A DNA stretch of 64,000 bases from positions 682,001 to 746,000 of the forward strand of contig CP084617.1 in NCBI GenBank assembly GCA_025917655.1, in the 5' to 3' direction. The DNA comes from Chlorella sorokiniana. Lineage: Eukaryota; Chlorophyta; Trebouxiophyceae; Chlorellales; Chlorellaceae. Made by a program: the position numbers and the translations under genes. Under the pieces are notes generated by a model that worked only from the letters and a program-made list of their open reading frames with translations, did not search any database and had not been told where the DNA came from. Below, in pieces: positions 36,254-47,657 of the stretch; within the stretch, counting starts at the first letter, position 1; each line of letters opens with the position of its first letter.

Positions 36254-39200
36254 CTATGCGGCCGCGGGAGGGGCAGCTGCCTGCTCTCGTTCCCGCAGCA
36301 CCAGCTGGCGCGCCATCTGCAGGGGGAGATGCCGGGCAAAAGAAGGCTTGGCGGCGGAGCAGACTGGCTGGCCGACATGCTTGCAGCAGCTTGCCAACCC
36401 TTCCCCGGCCCCCTCCGACACACACACATGAACACGATGAGCTGTTCCAGGGCTCCTCAAACAGCTGCATCCCTCCCCAACGCGCGAGCTTGTGCAAGCA
36501 CACACTCCCAGGGGCAATGGCGGTATCAGCGCTCCGCAAGCTGCTGCGCTGCTCTCAAACGCTCGCACGCGCACCTGCACCAGCGAGATCTGCTGGCTCA
36601 TCACCAGCACGGCGGGTGAGCTGGCCAGCAGGCTGGGGTCCTCTATGGAAACAAACCCCTCGCGCTGCTGCTGCTGCAGCTGGTTCTGCGCGGGGGAGGA
36701 GGGGGCGGGGCCCAGAGATCTGGGTTTAATGAAGGGGTGGGGCCAAGCAGGGATGGGAGGCGCACGTGCTGCGGAACACGTTGCTGCGCCTGCTTGGTCG
36801 CAGGCCAGCGCAGGGATGGGTCGGCCGGGGCAGGCGACGCCTGCGTCGGGCAGCCTGCTTCTGCCGCAGCGCCAGCCCAGCAGCTGCCCACCGGCGATGG
36901 CCGTGCCAGCACGCCTTCCGCCTCCACGCCGCTGGCGGCGCCCGCCGCAGCCGCCCCGCCCCTCCCGCTCCTTCCGCTCCTCGTTCCTGCGCAGCGGGGA
37001 CACCGTGCGTCTCGTCAGCGCTGCACTCCACGCCCCTGTGACGACCAAGCCCTGCACCGGCCTCCAGGCCGCGGTGCTAGGGGATGCAGGACACCCCAAA
37101 GGCTGCCGGAGGCCGCCCTGTTCTCTGGCCAGCGTGACCCAAGGCTAGCCTGCATGTCGCGCGCCGCGGCTTCCTGATCGTGTGTGCGCAGCACGGCGCC
37201 TCGCCTGCTGGTGTTCCTTAGCCAGCACGGCCAACACAGCAGCAGCAGCGCGGCGCCCCACCTGATGGTGTTCAGCACAAAGTCGGCCAGGCCGTACGCC
37301 TCCAGCGAGGTGGCGCTGGCCTCCTCCGCCGCGTGCATCTCGGCCGCGCCCGACACCCAGGCCCAGCCCTCCTGCCGCGCCGCGCCTGCCAAAGTCCGCC
37401 AGGAAGCGGTGGGGGACAGCAATCACCGTGGGTAAGAAGGCCGGCGCACCCACTTCAATGGGCAGGTGCAGCTGCAAGCGGGGCCAGTGCCAGATTCTAC
37501 AGGTGCATGGCGCTCAGGCGGCGGCAAAGCCCACGGCCACAGCTTTCCGCTGCGCGAGCCAACAACAGCGGCTTACGGTGCGGGGAGTGAGGGACCCAAA
37601 AGTGGCCGGGAAGGGGGAGGAGGGCACTTACCCGGGAAGATCACCCCAAGCTGCGCCAGGGTCATGTACACGATGGACAGGAAGCGCGCAAAGACGGCGG
37701 CGGTGAGGTTGGGGGTGCCCGGCAGCCGAGCCACCTGCAGCGCCATGCCGCCGCTCTGCGGCAGGAACAGGCACAGAAGGAAGAGGCCGCATCCGGAGCC
37801 GCGCTTCAGGCTGGGATCGACAGCAGGAAAACATCCACAGGCGGAAAGCCATCCTGGAAAATTTTCCGACAATCCGCTGCTTTGAACCCATCGCCAGCGC
37901 TGCCGCCGTGGACCCCTTGCCTGGGCAAACTCCTCGTCGCGGAGGCGGCTGTACACGTCGTCCGCGCTCCAGCCGTTGCTGCACAGCACCCGGGGCGCAC
38001 AAACCGCTTGAGCTGCCTGCCCAGAGGAGCGGGCGAGGCGCACGGTCGGGGGCGGGCGGCCCAGCAAGCCAGCCTCTCCAGACCCACCTGTAGCACTCGA
38101 TGGCCTGCTGCACAAAGTCCCACGCCGGGTAGAGGAAGCCCTGGGCAGCCCCCATGAAGCTGCGGCGGCGCAGCGGCAGGGGCAGGGAGGCGGGCAGGCA
38201 GGGGGAGTGGGGCGGGAGGTGCATGGAAGTGAGCACATGGCGTGACAGCCAGCCCGCACCGCCCTCGTGCTGCTCTGTGCTGTGCTGCGCTGCGCTGCGC
38301 TGCCCCGGTCACACAGCCGCCGCCCCACCTGATCAGAAGCCGCACGGCAGCCGCCCGCTGCTGCTCGTCCGCGCTGCCGCCGCCGCCGCCTCTGCACAAG
38401 CAGGGCCCAGCCCAGGCGGCCTGAGTGAGAGCAGAGCAACACTGGAAGCCAAGCGCTGTGACAGCATCTCAGGACCGCCGCTTGGGAGCAAGCTGCCCCG
38501 TGCCCCCACCCCCTCCTTCCGCACACACACACCTGGGTCACAGGCGCGCAGGAAGCCGGGCACCCAGTGCCGCTGCGGCAGCTGCGCCTGGTCCGGCTCC
38601 TGCGCCTCCCCGCGGGTCCGGGCGGCGGCGGCTCCTGCAACGCCACCGTCGTGGGCAGCCCCATGCCGCGCACCACCTCCAAAGCGATGATGACTGCACG
38701 GCAGCAAGCTCAGTGAGCTCGATGCGCAAAAGATGCGTGAACAAGAGGCGAGGCAGGGCGCGATGCGTGGTCAGGCCGCTTGGGGCCGGGCGCATAGCGT
38801 GCAGATGTTGTGCAGCGGCTGCCGGGCAGCGCACCCAGCCGCGTGTTCTGCTGCAGCATCTGCACCGCCGGCGAGAAGCCGCCGGCCTCGCCGCCCATCT
38901 TGGCTGCGGCAGGGGGTGCCAGGCAGGCGCGCGGCGTGGGATCGGGCGAAGCTCCCGCAGATGTCACAACAAGCGGGGAGGCTGCCTGGCAACAACGCAG
39001 TGCTGCAGCGCGTCAGTGACAGCAGCAGGGCAGCAGGCGGATGCAGCGGTGCAGCGCGTCAGCAGCAGCAGCGGCGCAGGCGGCGTGGGGCGGCGGCACA
39101 CCTGCCATGCTCTGCTGCAGCTGCAGGCGGAAGAGGTCGGTGCCCGCCAGGAACTGGTCCACCGCCACCCGCACCATGCCCTGCAGGCCGCGCAAACCGT

Positions 39201-40906
39201 TGATGTCGTGCTGAACACGGCAAGTGGTGCAAGCCGCGCAAACCGTTGATGTCCTGTCGTGCAGAACGCGGCAAGCGGTCTGCCCCGTGAAGACGAGAAA
39301 CCAGATAGCTGGGTCAAAACTGGCCATGTGCGCCGGCATCACTGCCTTGCTAGAATGCCCAGGACTGCAGAGCGCCCGGCGCTGGGCGTGCGAGGGAAGC
39401 GGAGGGCGGCACGGCAGTGGGAGCTGCCGGGAGCGGCAGGCGGAGAGGGAGCAGCGGCGAACGGCTGCGCCGCGTGCTCACCCTCAGCCCCGCAATCAGG
39501 CCGGCCTCGTCGTCAGCGGGGTTGCGCCGCCCCAGCTCCCGCATGCGCGCCTCTCCCTGCACCTCGGCCGCATCAGCGGCGGGATCAGCAGCACGAGCAG
39601 CAGCGATGGGAGGGCGGCAGCCGCTCCCCTGGTTTTGCATGGGCGGTCCCTGCCCCTGCGCTGAGCCCACAGGCCATTTTGCAGGCATCAGGAAGCACTG
39701 GGCAGGCTCAGAGGGCAGCCTGCCGCAGCTGAGGCCCTGCATCCCACCTCAGGCTTGAGAGGCACCCCCACCATCTCCAGCGCAATCATGATGACAGCCA
39801 CGTAGTTGACCAGGATGTCCTGCAGCAGGAGGGTGGGCGGGTGGGGGGAGGCGGAGCCTGCTGTGGGCTGCGCAGGAAACGTGTGTAGTGTGTGTAGAGC
39901 GCGTGTGAGTTGAGGCGGGGAAGGAGAGGGTGCAGCTGGCAGTGGCAGGACCGGTGGTGCTGGGAGCGCATCGGGTGCAGGGTTGGCGGGTGCGTGTAGG
40001 TCCTGGGGTCATGAGTGTGCGCTTCTACTTGAGCAAGCATCATAGAAACGAAGACAAAATGCGTTAACAGGGCTCTAGGCCAGAGCTTCAAAGGGAGGCG
40101 ACACTGTCACAGCAATCGGGCACAACGACCCCCCCAGCCCGAACGAGGCGGCAGCGGCAGGGTGCCCAGCGGCGGCGGCGCACCTCGTCCATGGGGCCCA
40201 GCAGCTGGCCGCCCTGCTGCAGGCTGGCAAGGGAGAGGAGCAGCTTGGCGTCCTCCAGCGTCACCCCTTCCCGGTACATCTCGACCACCACCTCCACCAG
40301 GCACTTGGCTGCAGGCGCGGGGCGATCAACGGAGGCATTCAGGACGAGGAGACGAAGGCGGGGAGGGAGGGAGGGGGCCAGCCGCCCGGTGGTCCGCAGG
40401 GGGAGCGGGAAGCGGGCGCGGGCCCACCTGCAAAGAGGCTGCGGTTCAGGGACGCGAGGTACGCCAGCACCAGGGCCCGCACGTACCGCCGCTCGCGCCC
40501 GTCCTCCTGAGCCTGCACGCGGGAGGCGGAGAAATGCCAGGAGTTTTGGGCAGAGCTGGTTGCGACACACCAATCCTGCAGGCTTGCACAAGAGTTGCAG
40601 CTGCTGCTGGCGGTCAATGGCCAGCGGCCTTCCCGAAATTCATGGGCTTTAGGAGCAGCAGGTGGCCCTTGCCTGGTCCAAGCAGGCCCCTCCCTGGGCC
40701 CTGGCAGGCAGCCGCCGGCTCGCAGAGGTGCTCTGCGCAAGCTGCCGCCGCTGCTGCTGGCAGGCTCCCAACAGCTCACGGCATCGCGCAGCTGATCTCG
40801 CGATGCACTTGTGCCCCTCTGATGCGTTCGATAGGGGCCTGACAACCCCACACGCCCAAGTCAGTCCCGACACCTTTGTGATGGTGCCCACTGTGGGACA
40901 AACCAT
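36254..40906 (-). CDS. Unrecognised multi-exon protein, probably organellar membrane protein
   Basis: Minus-strand coding exons with clear GT-AG borders form one long protein of no family I can name. From the 5' end: a possible transit peptide from the ATG at 40906 (rich in Arg, Ser, Ala, almost no acidic residues). Then RRYVRALVLAYLASLNRSLF (about 40480), VEVVVEMYREGVTLEDAKLL with LASLQQGGQLLGPMDE (40310-40190), a hydrophobic helix ILVNYVAVIMIALEMVGVPL (about 39820-39760), MVRVAVDQFLAGTDLFRLQL (about 39180-39120), and FMGAAQGFLYPAWDFVQQAI (about 38155). Next come a second hydrophobic segment ARFLSIVYMTLAQLGVIFPG (about 37690-37635) and a third, GLADFVLNTIRWGAALLLLC (about 37295-37235). The last two exons read VSIEDPSLLASSPAVLVMSQ and then MARQLVLREREQAAAPPAAA with a TAG at 36254-36256. 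A plastid inner-membrane or thylakoid location is a guess. Confidence 0.6.
39187..39280. repeat. Tandem duplication of ~46 bases across an exon border
   Basis: Copy 1 (39187-39232) and copy 2 (39233-39280) share the sequence starting gccgcgcaaaccgttgatgt, differing by a 4-5 base insertion and a few substitutions. On the coding (minus) strand it covers the start of the exon that encodes INGLRGLQGMVRVAVDQF and its presumed acceptor. Confidence 0.8.
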
Positions 40907-41066
40907 CGTCAGATGCAGCACTGTAGGAATCAGGGACTCTGCAGGTATCCTTCAATTTGCGAGGTGCCACCCGAAAGGGCACAAGCAAGCCTATGCTGTC
41001 CCTCAGCACAGCACGCGAGGGGAGCGGCCTTGAGGCCAATGAGCTCTGTTAAATAGATCTCAATCA

Positions 41067-41806
41067 ATGTCGGCGCCGATGGCTGCGCTGCCACAGCCGC
41101 GCCCGCACTTGCCGTGCCGCAGGCAGCGCAGCCCTGCCGCCCTTTGTGAAGCTGCACTCGAGAGTGGGAGGGGTGGTCATGCTGGAAATTGCCCAGGAAG
41201 CAATGGCAATGGCGACAGGCCCCAGCCGCGACCTCAACACTCGTCCATTGCGCACCCCGCCCCGCTCTTCCCCGAACCGCAGTCAGCATGCACCAGGCCG
41301 CTGCTTGTGCAGACACAACGAGGCATCCCGGCCTTTGAGCCAGTCATTGCTGATAACCCCTGCCCGCACTGCAATGGGGCTGGCAAGACAACGTGTGGCG
41401 ACTGCCGGTGAGGCCTTGTGCTGCGAGGCTTTGAGCCAGACCAGCAGCGCAGCGGCACGAGGCGCCGGGGCTTGCCGCTTTTCACACGGCCTTGTTTTCC
41501 TGCCTGCAGTGGCAAAGGCCGCATAAACTACCGGAGCACTGCGATGTTGCCGCAGGGCGTCTGGCCCCAATGGTGAGGGCCCTGCCCGACATGCACCCGC
41601 CGACGTGACAGCGATGCTTTTTCAGGTCCAGGCACTTACAATGCTGGGAGTAAATCCTTCCTTTCTCTACGTTTTGTGTGCCAATCAGGTGCTATGCATG
41701 CCGAGCCACGGGCCGCTGGTGCTGTCCACGCTGCATGGGCACAGGGGTGAAGCGGCAGCCCATCGGCTTCCGTTTGCCGACTGATGAGGATGGCCAGGAG
41801 GACTAG
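41067..41806 (+). CDS. DnaJ-type cysteine-rich zinc-finger protein, organelle-targeted
   Basis: Exons 41067-41407, 41510-41572 and 41689-41806 give 173 residues plus stop. The N-terminal ~85 residues (MSAPMAALPQPRPHLPCRRQ) are rich in Pro, Ala, Arg and Ser and look like a plastid transit peptide. The rest is a DnaJ-type zinc-binding module: CPHCNGAGKTTCGDCRGKGR, then AMLPQGVWPQWCYACRATGR and CCPRCMGTGVKR, that is four CxxC pairs binding two zinc ions, with no J domain. This matches plant plastid proteins of the DnaJ cysteine-rich superfamily (BSD2/ENA-like), which act as chaperones or disulfide-active assembly factors. The link to a particular client is not determined. Confidence 0.88.
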
Positions 41807-42202
41807 GCAAGCATGTCTTGTGACAATGTGCTCCTACATCCTGTTGTCACCAAATCTACTTTACACCCTGTCCGGTCAACAAGGCTGCTGCTCGTCTGCG
41901 TATGCAAGCCGAACACGGTTGCGATGTTGGGCGCACGATTGTGAGACAGCAGCTGAAGAGAAGGAGGGAAAAGCGTGAATACTGCAGAACGTTATGGCAG
42001 CTGCCTTCCTTGCTCGCAGGACCCATGGACAGCTGATGCCACTACCCCGCAGCTTCCTGCCGATGCATGGGAAGTGAACTTGTCCGTGGCTGGGTGAATG
42101 GCGTTTTACGTTCATTTGTTCTAGATTCTTGTTATAAAAGCCTCCTTCTGAGAACACGCAACGGAGCTTGGCGTCCCCTCTCACCTCAACAAGTTCGTTC
42201 TA
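41807..42202. other. Spacer between zinc-finger gene and MARVEL array
   Basis: 396 bases; 3' UTR of the zinc-finger gene and promoter of the first MARVEL gene. Nothing else seen. Confidence 0.4.
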
Positions 42203-43362
42203 ATGGCGGAGACTGCCCCCACAAGCCAGGCTGCGCCTGCCATGAACCGCGGAGCCTTAAGGGCGCCGCACTTTTGGCTGCGTCTTGCGCAGGTGTGTGG
42301 AAGAAGGCCGATCTAAATCTGCCGCTGATCGAGCGGGTTGCAATCGCAAGGATTGTAATTTCCCTGCCTGTATTTCTGTGTGCGACTATCGACAAAGAAG
42401 TCGAGAAGGGCTGCTCGGGTGTGGGGTTTGGGTTCGGATAGCGGCGGCCACCCTCTGCTGCCACGGCGCCACCCTCTGCTGCCACAGCGGCCACCTGCCA
42501 CACCAGACAACCTGTTGCTGCAGCAGGGCAAGTTTGACTTGCTGTCTATTGCCTTTTGCAGGTGGTATTTGGCATTATCGCCTTTGCACCTGTGGCTGAG
42601 TTTGCGGGCTACTCCCGCTTCGACTTTGCGGTGAGCATTGCGCTCGTCAGCTGTGCCCTGTGTTTCGTCAGCTGTGTTTCGCCGCCTTTTCACCCAAACC
42701 CCTGCCCATACTGCAGATATTTTGTGGCGTGACCACTATGCTCTTTTCGCTTGTTCTGGGTGCCTTCCTTCTGCTGAACGTCTCCCAGGTGCCTGGCTGG
42801 CCCGCTGCCACTGGTGGCATGTATCATCAGCCCCGTCAGCGGGAGCGCTCCCAGCCTCGCCGCGAGGCTCCCTCCGTGCATCCACCTCCACTTCTGCAGC
42901 TCTGCTCACTTGTTCTGCCGCCAACTTCTTTACCCATACCAAGCAGATCAAGGGCCTGCCATCCTTGGTGTACGACGGCCTCTATCTCATCTTCTGGCTT
43001 GCCTGCGCTGCTGCCCTCAGCAACATGCTCAGCTGGTACGCCTACGAGTCATCCTACGAGAGCCGCCTGCAGTGCTCAGTCGCCTTCAGCTGGCTCACCT
43101 GGTGAGTCATGCTGCCATGCAGAGCTGCTGAAAGATGCAAGAGGGTTCTGCAGGTGCACCGCCCCTGAGCACGTTTATTTGACCCTACAGGTTCCTTTTC
43201 ATCGCCGCCGTGGTGCTGGACGTCATGGACCTGCGTGCTGGTGCCGGGCTTTCCATCGCAAAGCCTGCCAGCGTCGAGAACCCTGCAGGCAAGCCCGACG
43301 CCACAGCGGCTGGCACGGTTTCCCTGCCCGCCACCACCTCGGGCGTGGCGACAGCAGTTTGA
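42203..43362 (+). CDS. MARVEL-like four-helix membrane protein, copy A
   Basis: Exons 42203-42292, 42562-42630, 42717-42788, 42947-43101 and 43191-43362 give 185 residues plus stop. Four hydrophobic helices: VVFGIIAFAPVAEFAGY; GVTTMLFSLVLGAFLLLNVS; SLVYDGLYLIFWLACAAALS; and AFSWLTWFLFIAAVVLDVMD. The spacing, and the AFSW-TW motif before helix 4, match MARVEL-domain proteins, which sit in cholesterol- or sterol-rich membranes and take part in vesicle or junction formation in other eukaryotes. The N-terminus MAETAPTSQAAPAMNRGALR is cytosolic and short; the tail is Thr/Ala-rich. Intron 4 splits the last Trp codon of SWLTW (phase 2), as in copy C. Confidence 0.88.
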
Positions 43363-43758
43363 CAGCAAGCATCCTCGCACAGCAGACCTGAAAAGTACAC
43401 TACCAAATGTAGAAATTCTGACTTTCACTTGAGACTCGCCCCTGATGCTTGCACCTCTGTGGTCGTTGCCCATTGACTAGGTAGTCCCTTTGGTCAAGAG
43501 CATGCCTACTGTAGTGATCCATGGAAGTAGTACCACTGAACATTGCAATCCTTGCTTTTATTCTGTAAGCCGCGTTCCCGTCCAGGGGTGATTGGTGAGG
43601 CACTCCCGGCAAAAAAAGTTGCAGAGCACGCAGCAGGACGAGATGCAATCCAGCAGCGAGCACCCTTTGTCGACATATCTTCTCTCCATCCCCTCCATAT
43701 CGCAGCTAAGTTCTCTGGCGCTCGACAAGTTTGTTGCCCCGCGCAGTGAACAAACAAG
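43363..43758. other. Spacer between MARVEL copies A and B
   Basis: 396 bases, the same length as the spacer before copy A by coincidence. No gene, repeat or shared promoter motif was recognised by eye. Confidence 0.4.
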
Positions 43759-45058
43759 ATGGGGCTGGAAGGAGTGAAGTCTGCTGCCTTCGTGCTGCGT
43801 TTTATCGAGGTGGGGAGACGATGAAAATTCGGGTAGCCGGACAAACGAAGCCGACTGCCGCGCTAGCCGTGTAATCTGCTTTTGGAGAACAGGATTGCGG
43901 GTGCCCTACAGCCCGCCAAGCCCTCCAAAAGGGCGGCACGGCGTCAATGCAGTCTGGGAAATGCATGTCTCTTCGGTGTATGGGCCGCGTCCCCTCTGAG
44001 ATAGCTGCCGCCGCTGTGGGCTACATACCTGGGCTGCTCAAACACGGCGCTGGGGGCTGCCCAACTGGGCCTTTCATTGCGCATCTTCACAACAGCCAGG
44101 CTGACACGTTGCAAACTTTCCGAGCGCGAGTTCAGTGGATGCATGCGGCGGCCCTGCTCATCGTTCGTCAACTTGCCCCCACAGATGATATGCGCCATTG
44201 TGGCCTTTGCTACCATTGTTGATTATGACGACTTCTCCTCGAAGATCCGCTACACGGTGAGGCAGGAACCATGTCCATGGCGGTCAATCTCGGCTTGTGT
44301 ACAGTTTGGGTCGGCATCCCGTTCCGTTCCGCTGCGCCCCCCTCGCCGCCACAGTGACTCCTCGGTTCCATGCCTGCTCCCTGCCTTTGTCCGCAGATGT
44401 TCACCGGCATCACCGCGTTTATCCTGGCCTTTCTGTTCATGGTCGCCTACTTTGTGGGCGTCGGCCTGGTGGGTAGAGCTGCACGCTGCTGCCCGTTTAT
44501 GCCCCAGCTGCACATTGCGCCACGGGCTGCCACGCTGCTCTGTCCAGGTTGGTGCCCTGTGCCCCCGTGCCTGACCATCGCTCGCCCTCTGCAGGCGCGT
44601 GGCATGATTTCGCTCATCATTGACGGCCTGTGGGTCATCTTCTGGCTGGTGCGTGCCGCTGCCTCTCCCACTTGCTCTCGCCTTGTATTTGCTTGGCTGG
44701 CTGCCCCGCAGGGCCCTGCTACCCCCTGCCTGCCCCTGGCATGAATACCAGCCTCCTGGCCTGCTTGCTGCGCCGCACTAGCCAGGCGTGCGTTTGACCG
44801 CCGCTGTTCCACCCTCAAACGCGCCTGCACCCGCGGCCACGCTTGTTGCAGGCGGCGGCAGCCTCCATGTCTGACCTGGTGGCCGGCGGCGGCACCAACA
44901 GCAACATCAAGGCCTCCTGCGCGTTCTCCTGGCTCTCCTGGTTCCTGTGGATCGGCTCTGCCGTCATCTCCTTCATGGACTGGCGCCGCGGCAGCCCGGG
45001 TCCCTCCCCCACTGCTCCGCCGCCCGCCATCCCCAACTCCTCGGTGTCGATGGTGTGA
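43759..45058 (+). CDS. MARVEL-like four-helix membrane protein, copy B
   Basis: Exons 43759-43809, 44185-44256, 44397-44468, 44595-44648 and 44852-45058 give 151 residues plus stop. Helices: MICAIVAFATIV; FTGITAFILAFLFMVAYFVG; MISLIIDGLWVIFWL; and CAFSWLSWFLWIGSAVISFM. The C-terminal tail (GSPGPSPTAPPPAIPNSSVS) is Pro/Ser-rich. Unlike copies A and C it has no intron in the SWLSW codons, and instead has one just before the AAAASMSDLVAGG loop. It is the middle member of a same-strand tandem array, about 25-35 percent similar to its neighbours by eye. Confidence 0.86.
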
Positions 45059-45743
45059 GGCTGCTGCAGCCCTGCAGCTTGAGCAGCCCGGCGCAGCTGT
45101 GTGTGAACGTGGGGCAAGTGCCCACGCCGCGTGCAGCCTGCCGCCGCCGCAGTTGGGCCTCCCCAGAAACTCAACAGAGGCGCTTGGGGGCGCCCTTCGG
45201 AGCCCCCTGGCCGCCTGCATGGAAGTCATGCTGCCGTCAATGCCCACCCCTCCCACCGCTCACCTGGGACTAGGCTGCCCGCGCTCATGCACTGCCTCAA
45301 CGCACCCCTCGGGACGCTGGGATGCTCGCATGCGCCAGGCATACTTTCCATTGCTGTACCCATTCCATACTTGATTTGTCGTTGGGCCACCCGTGACCTT
45401 TGGCTGCATGGGGCTCGGCCGCCACTGGCGTGCACGCTCGGCGGCGGCCGACGTCCTCTGGCCCTTTGCCTGAACTGCCTTTCTTGCTGCCCCTTGGGTA
45501 TGTTGCAATTTGAGCGTTGATACACCACACAACCACTGCGATGATGCCAAAGAGTGTAAGTGCGCTAACTTTCACAGTGTTTGGGAAGCTGGCGCCTGTA
45601 CCGCTACCGGCAGTCGACTTGTAGTGCCAAAATTTACCGCGTCAGCACGTGAGAAGGCGTCGCTTCGCGCAATCTGTGGCGCTTCAACGATTTCACTACT
45701 CGCCTCCCGTGTTTGAATCAGCAACAAAAAGAGCAGGAGCAAA
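45059..45743. other. Spacer between MARVEL copies B and C
   Basis: 685 bases of 3' UTR and promoter. The first part (45060-45500) stays open in several frames but shows no recognisable product. Confidence 0.35.
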
Positions 45744-46661
45744 ATGGGCGCCGCGACAAGCTTCCCCTTCCTTCTACGCTTCTTGGAGGTGTGTGATCGC
45801 AGTAAACTGACAAGTAAACGTATTACCAGAACAGGGGCCGCTGGCCGGCTGTTTGCGGCCAGGCCGCCCAGCCGCCACCGCCAGCCCAGCTCCCGCGACT
45901 GACGTGAGCCTGCCGTCGCGCCTGCAGATGCTGTTTTCTATCCTTGCCTTTTCTGTCATTGTGGAATACAGCGGAAGCTCCAAGTATAACTACATCATGT
46001 GAGCTGCAGCCCATTCATATGTTCGCATGCAAAGACAGCTGGCATGTGCCGCTGACAAGCTGGCTGGGTGTTTCCTGTGCAGCTTCACGGGCTGCTGGGG
46101 CCTCATTGTCTCCTGCCTTTACATGCTGGCATACCTGGCGGACAACAAAGCGGTGCGTGCTTCAGTCCAAACACACTTCATGCAAACTTTCATGCACGGC
46201 CCCGCCTTTCAGTCACTGCCCAGTTGACCGACTGGCTTGCTGCGCTTGCATCGTATTCTCTGATCACTGCTTGTCTAGGGCTCCTCTAATCGCTGCTTGT
46301 GCTCACCCATGTGCCCGATCTGCAGATCCGAGGGAAAATCTCTGCCGCGGTCGACGCCATCAGCTGGGTGTTTTGGCTGGCGGCGGCCGCCGTGGCCACC
46401 AGCCTGCTCACCGACCAGTTCACCGACAACTCTCGCACCCGCGCCTCCTGCGCCTTCTCCTGGGTCACTTGGTGGGCGGCTCAGCAGTGCATGCAGCCGG
46501 AAGCCGTCCTCGCAGCGTGCGCCAGCGTGGCAGGAGCAGTGGCGCTCCTGACTTGCGCCTGGCGCCCGCGCCTGCCTCCTTTCTGTGCTGGCTGCAGGGT
46601 GTGCTGGACGATGTCCTTGATCATCAGCGTGCGTGAGGTCCAGGGCTACGAGTACAACTGA
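45744..46661 (+). CDS. MARVEL-like four-helix membrane protein, copy C
   Basis: Exons 45744-45788, 45928-45998, 46083-46152, 46326-46471 and 46598-46661 give 131 residues plus stop, the shortest copy. Helices: MLFSILAFSVIVEYSG; GCWGLIVSCLYMLAYLAD; AISWVFWLAAAAVATSLL; and CAFSWVTWVCWTMSLIISV. The phase-2 intron splits the Trp codon of SWVTW exactly as in copy A. The tail is only REVQGYEYN. Intron positions and the AFSW motif show common descent with copies A and B. Confidence 0.86.
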
Positions 46662-47657
46662 ACAGAGATAGATCGGCGACTGAGCTGTCAGCAACTGTAG
46701 CTTTCTGCACGTGGCACGCTGTTGAACTTCTACGGCCCGCCGTGTGCTGCCATGTAGGAGCTGCGCTCTGCGAAACACCTGTTTAGCCCTTCCTAGCTTA
46801 AGTGACGAGAGCAGCTAGTGCGCTGATTTATATCCAGAATAGTTCCCATCTGCCCAAACTGCCTGACGCTGCACTAGCAGCTGATGATTTGTACCATCCG
46901 TTTGCCTCGCCGCAAGGTTTTCCACCTCCCCTTTCCATTCCCTCCTTGTTTCTGATAACGCTTTCTTGCTTGTGAAGTCGGTTTCTTTATACTACGCGAC
47001 GTGCAAGCACATATGTGTTTGTTGAAGAGAGGATCAGCGCTGGTTCAATTCAGGTGACATTGCACGATCGAGGGCTGGTAGGCAGGGCATTGTGCTTGAT
47101 GCACATCATGCAGCCTCTGCAGACAGGCTGGATTTGCTATGGTGCTCTTGACAATGCACACCGAGGCTGCAAGGGACGAGGGGGACAGCAGCTGCTGGGA
47201 TGGCACCTGCATGTGCCCCCGCAGTTGACCAGCGCCAGGGCCAGTTGTGTGCAGTGCTTTGAGTTGAGCAGGTTTGCTGCAGGTGCACAGAGCAGGCGAG
47301 TGCACACTAGGCTGGGTCCTGCTTTACTTAAGCCTTCACATGGCATGGTGTGCAAGCATGCACCCCCATATGGGGGTGGATGCCGCCGAACCGGAATGCT
47401 GCCCTGCTAGTTTGGAGAAAGGGGGCACGTTACTGTGCCTCCAATGTCGTAGAGGGACCATATACGGCAGCTGTCGCGAGGGCTGCACTCATCTGCCATA
47501 CTACGACGGTGTAGGTGAACATGAAAGGGAAACTGCAATAAAATGGGCTAACGACGAACGGCAACTGCTGCCCATCCAGGCCACTTCAAACTGAGCAGCG
47601 TAGTCCAGGAGTTGACAGGCGAGCAGCGAGGACACATTATAAACAAGCCTTCCTCCC
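46662..47657. other. Convergent 3' region, MARVEL C / M32 peptidase
   Basis: About 1 kb between converging stop codons, AT-richer than the genes. Apart from a strong palindrome at 47356-47383 I see nothing; ORFs of up to 131 codons here have no recognisable content. Confidence 0.4.
47356..47383. repeat. 28-base near-perfect palindrome
   Basis: The core CACCCCCATATGGGGGTG (47361-47378) is a perfect 18-base palindrome; the flanks extend it to 28 bases with one mismatched pair. It lies in the intergenic region downstream of both converging genes. Confidence 0.75.

Noticed and set aside
46900-47410. 131-codon plus-strand ORF between MARVEL C and the M32 gene
   Set aside because: Composition and peptide look non-coding and no motif is present; treated as 3' UTR and spacer.
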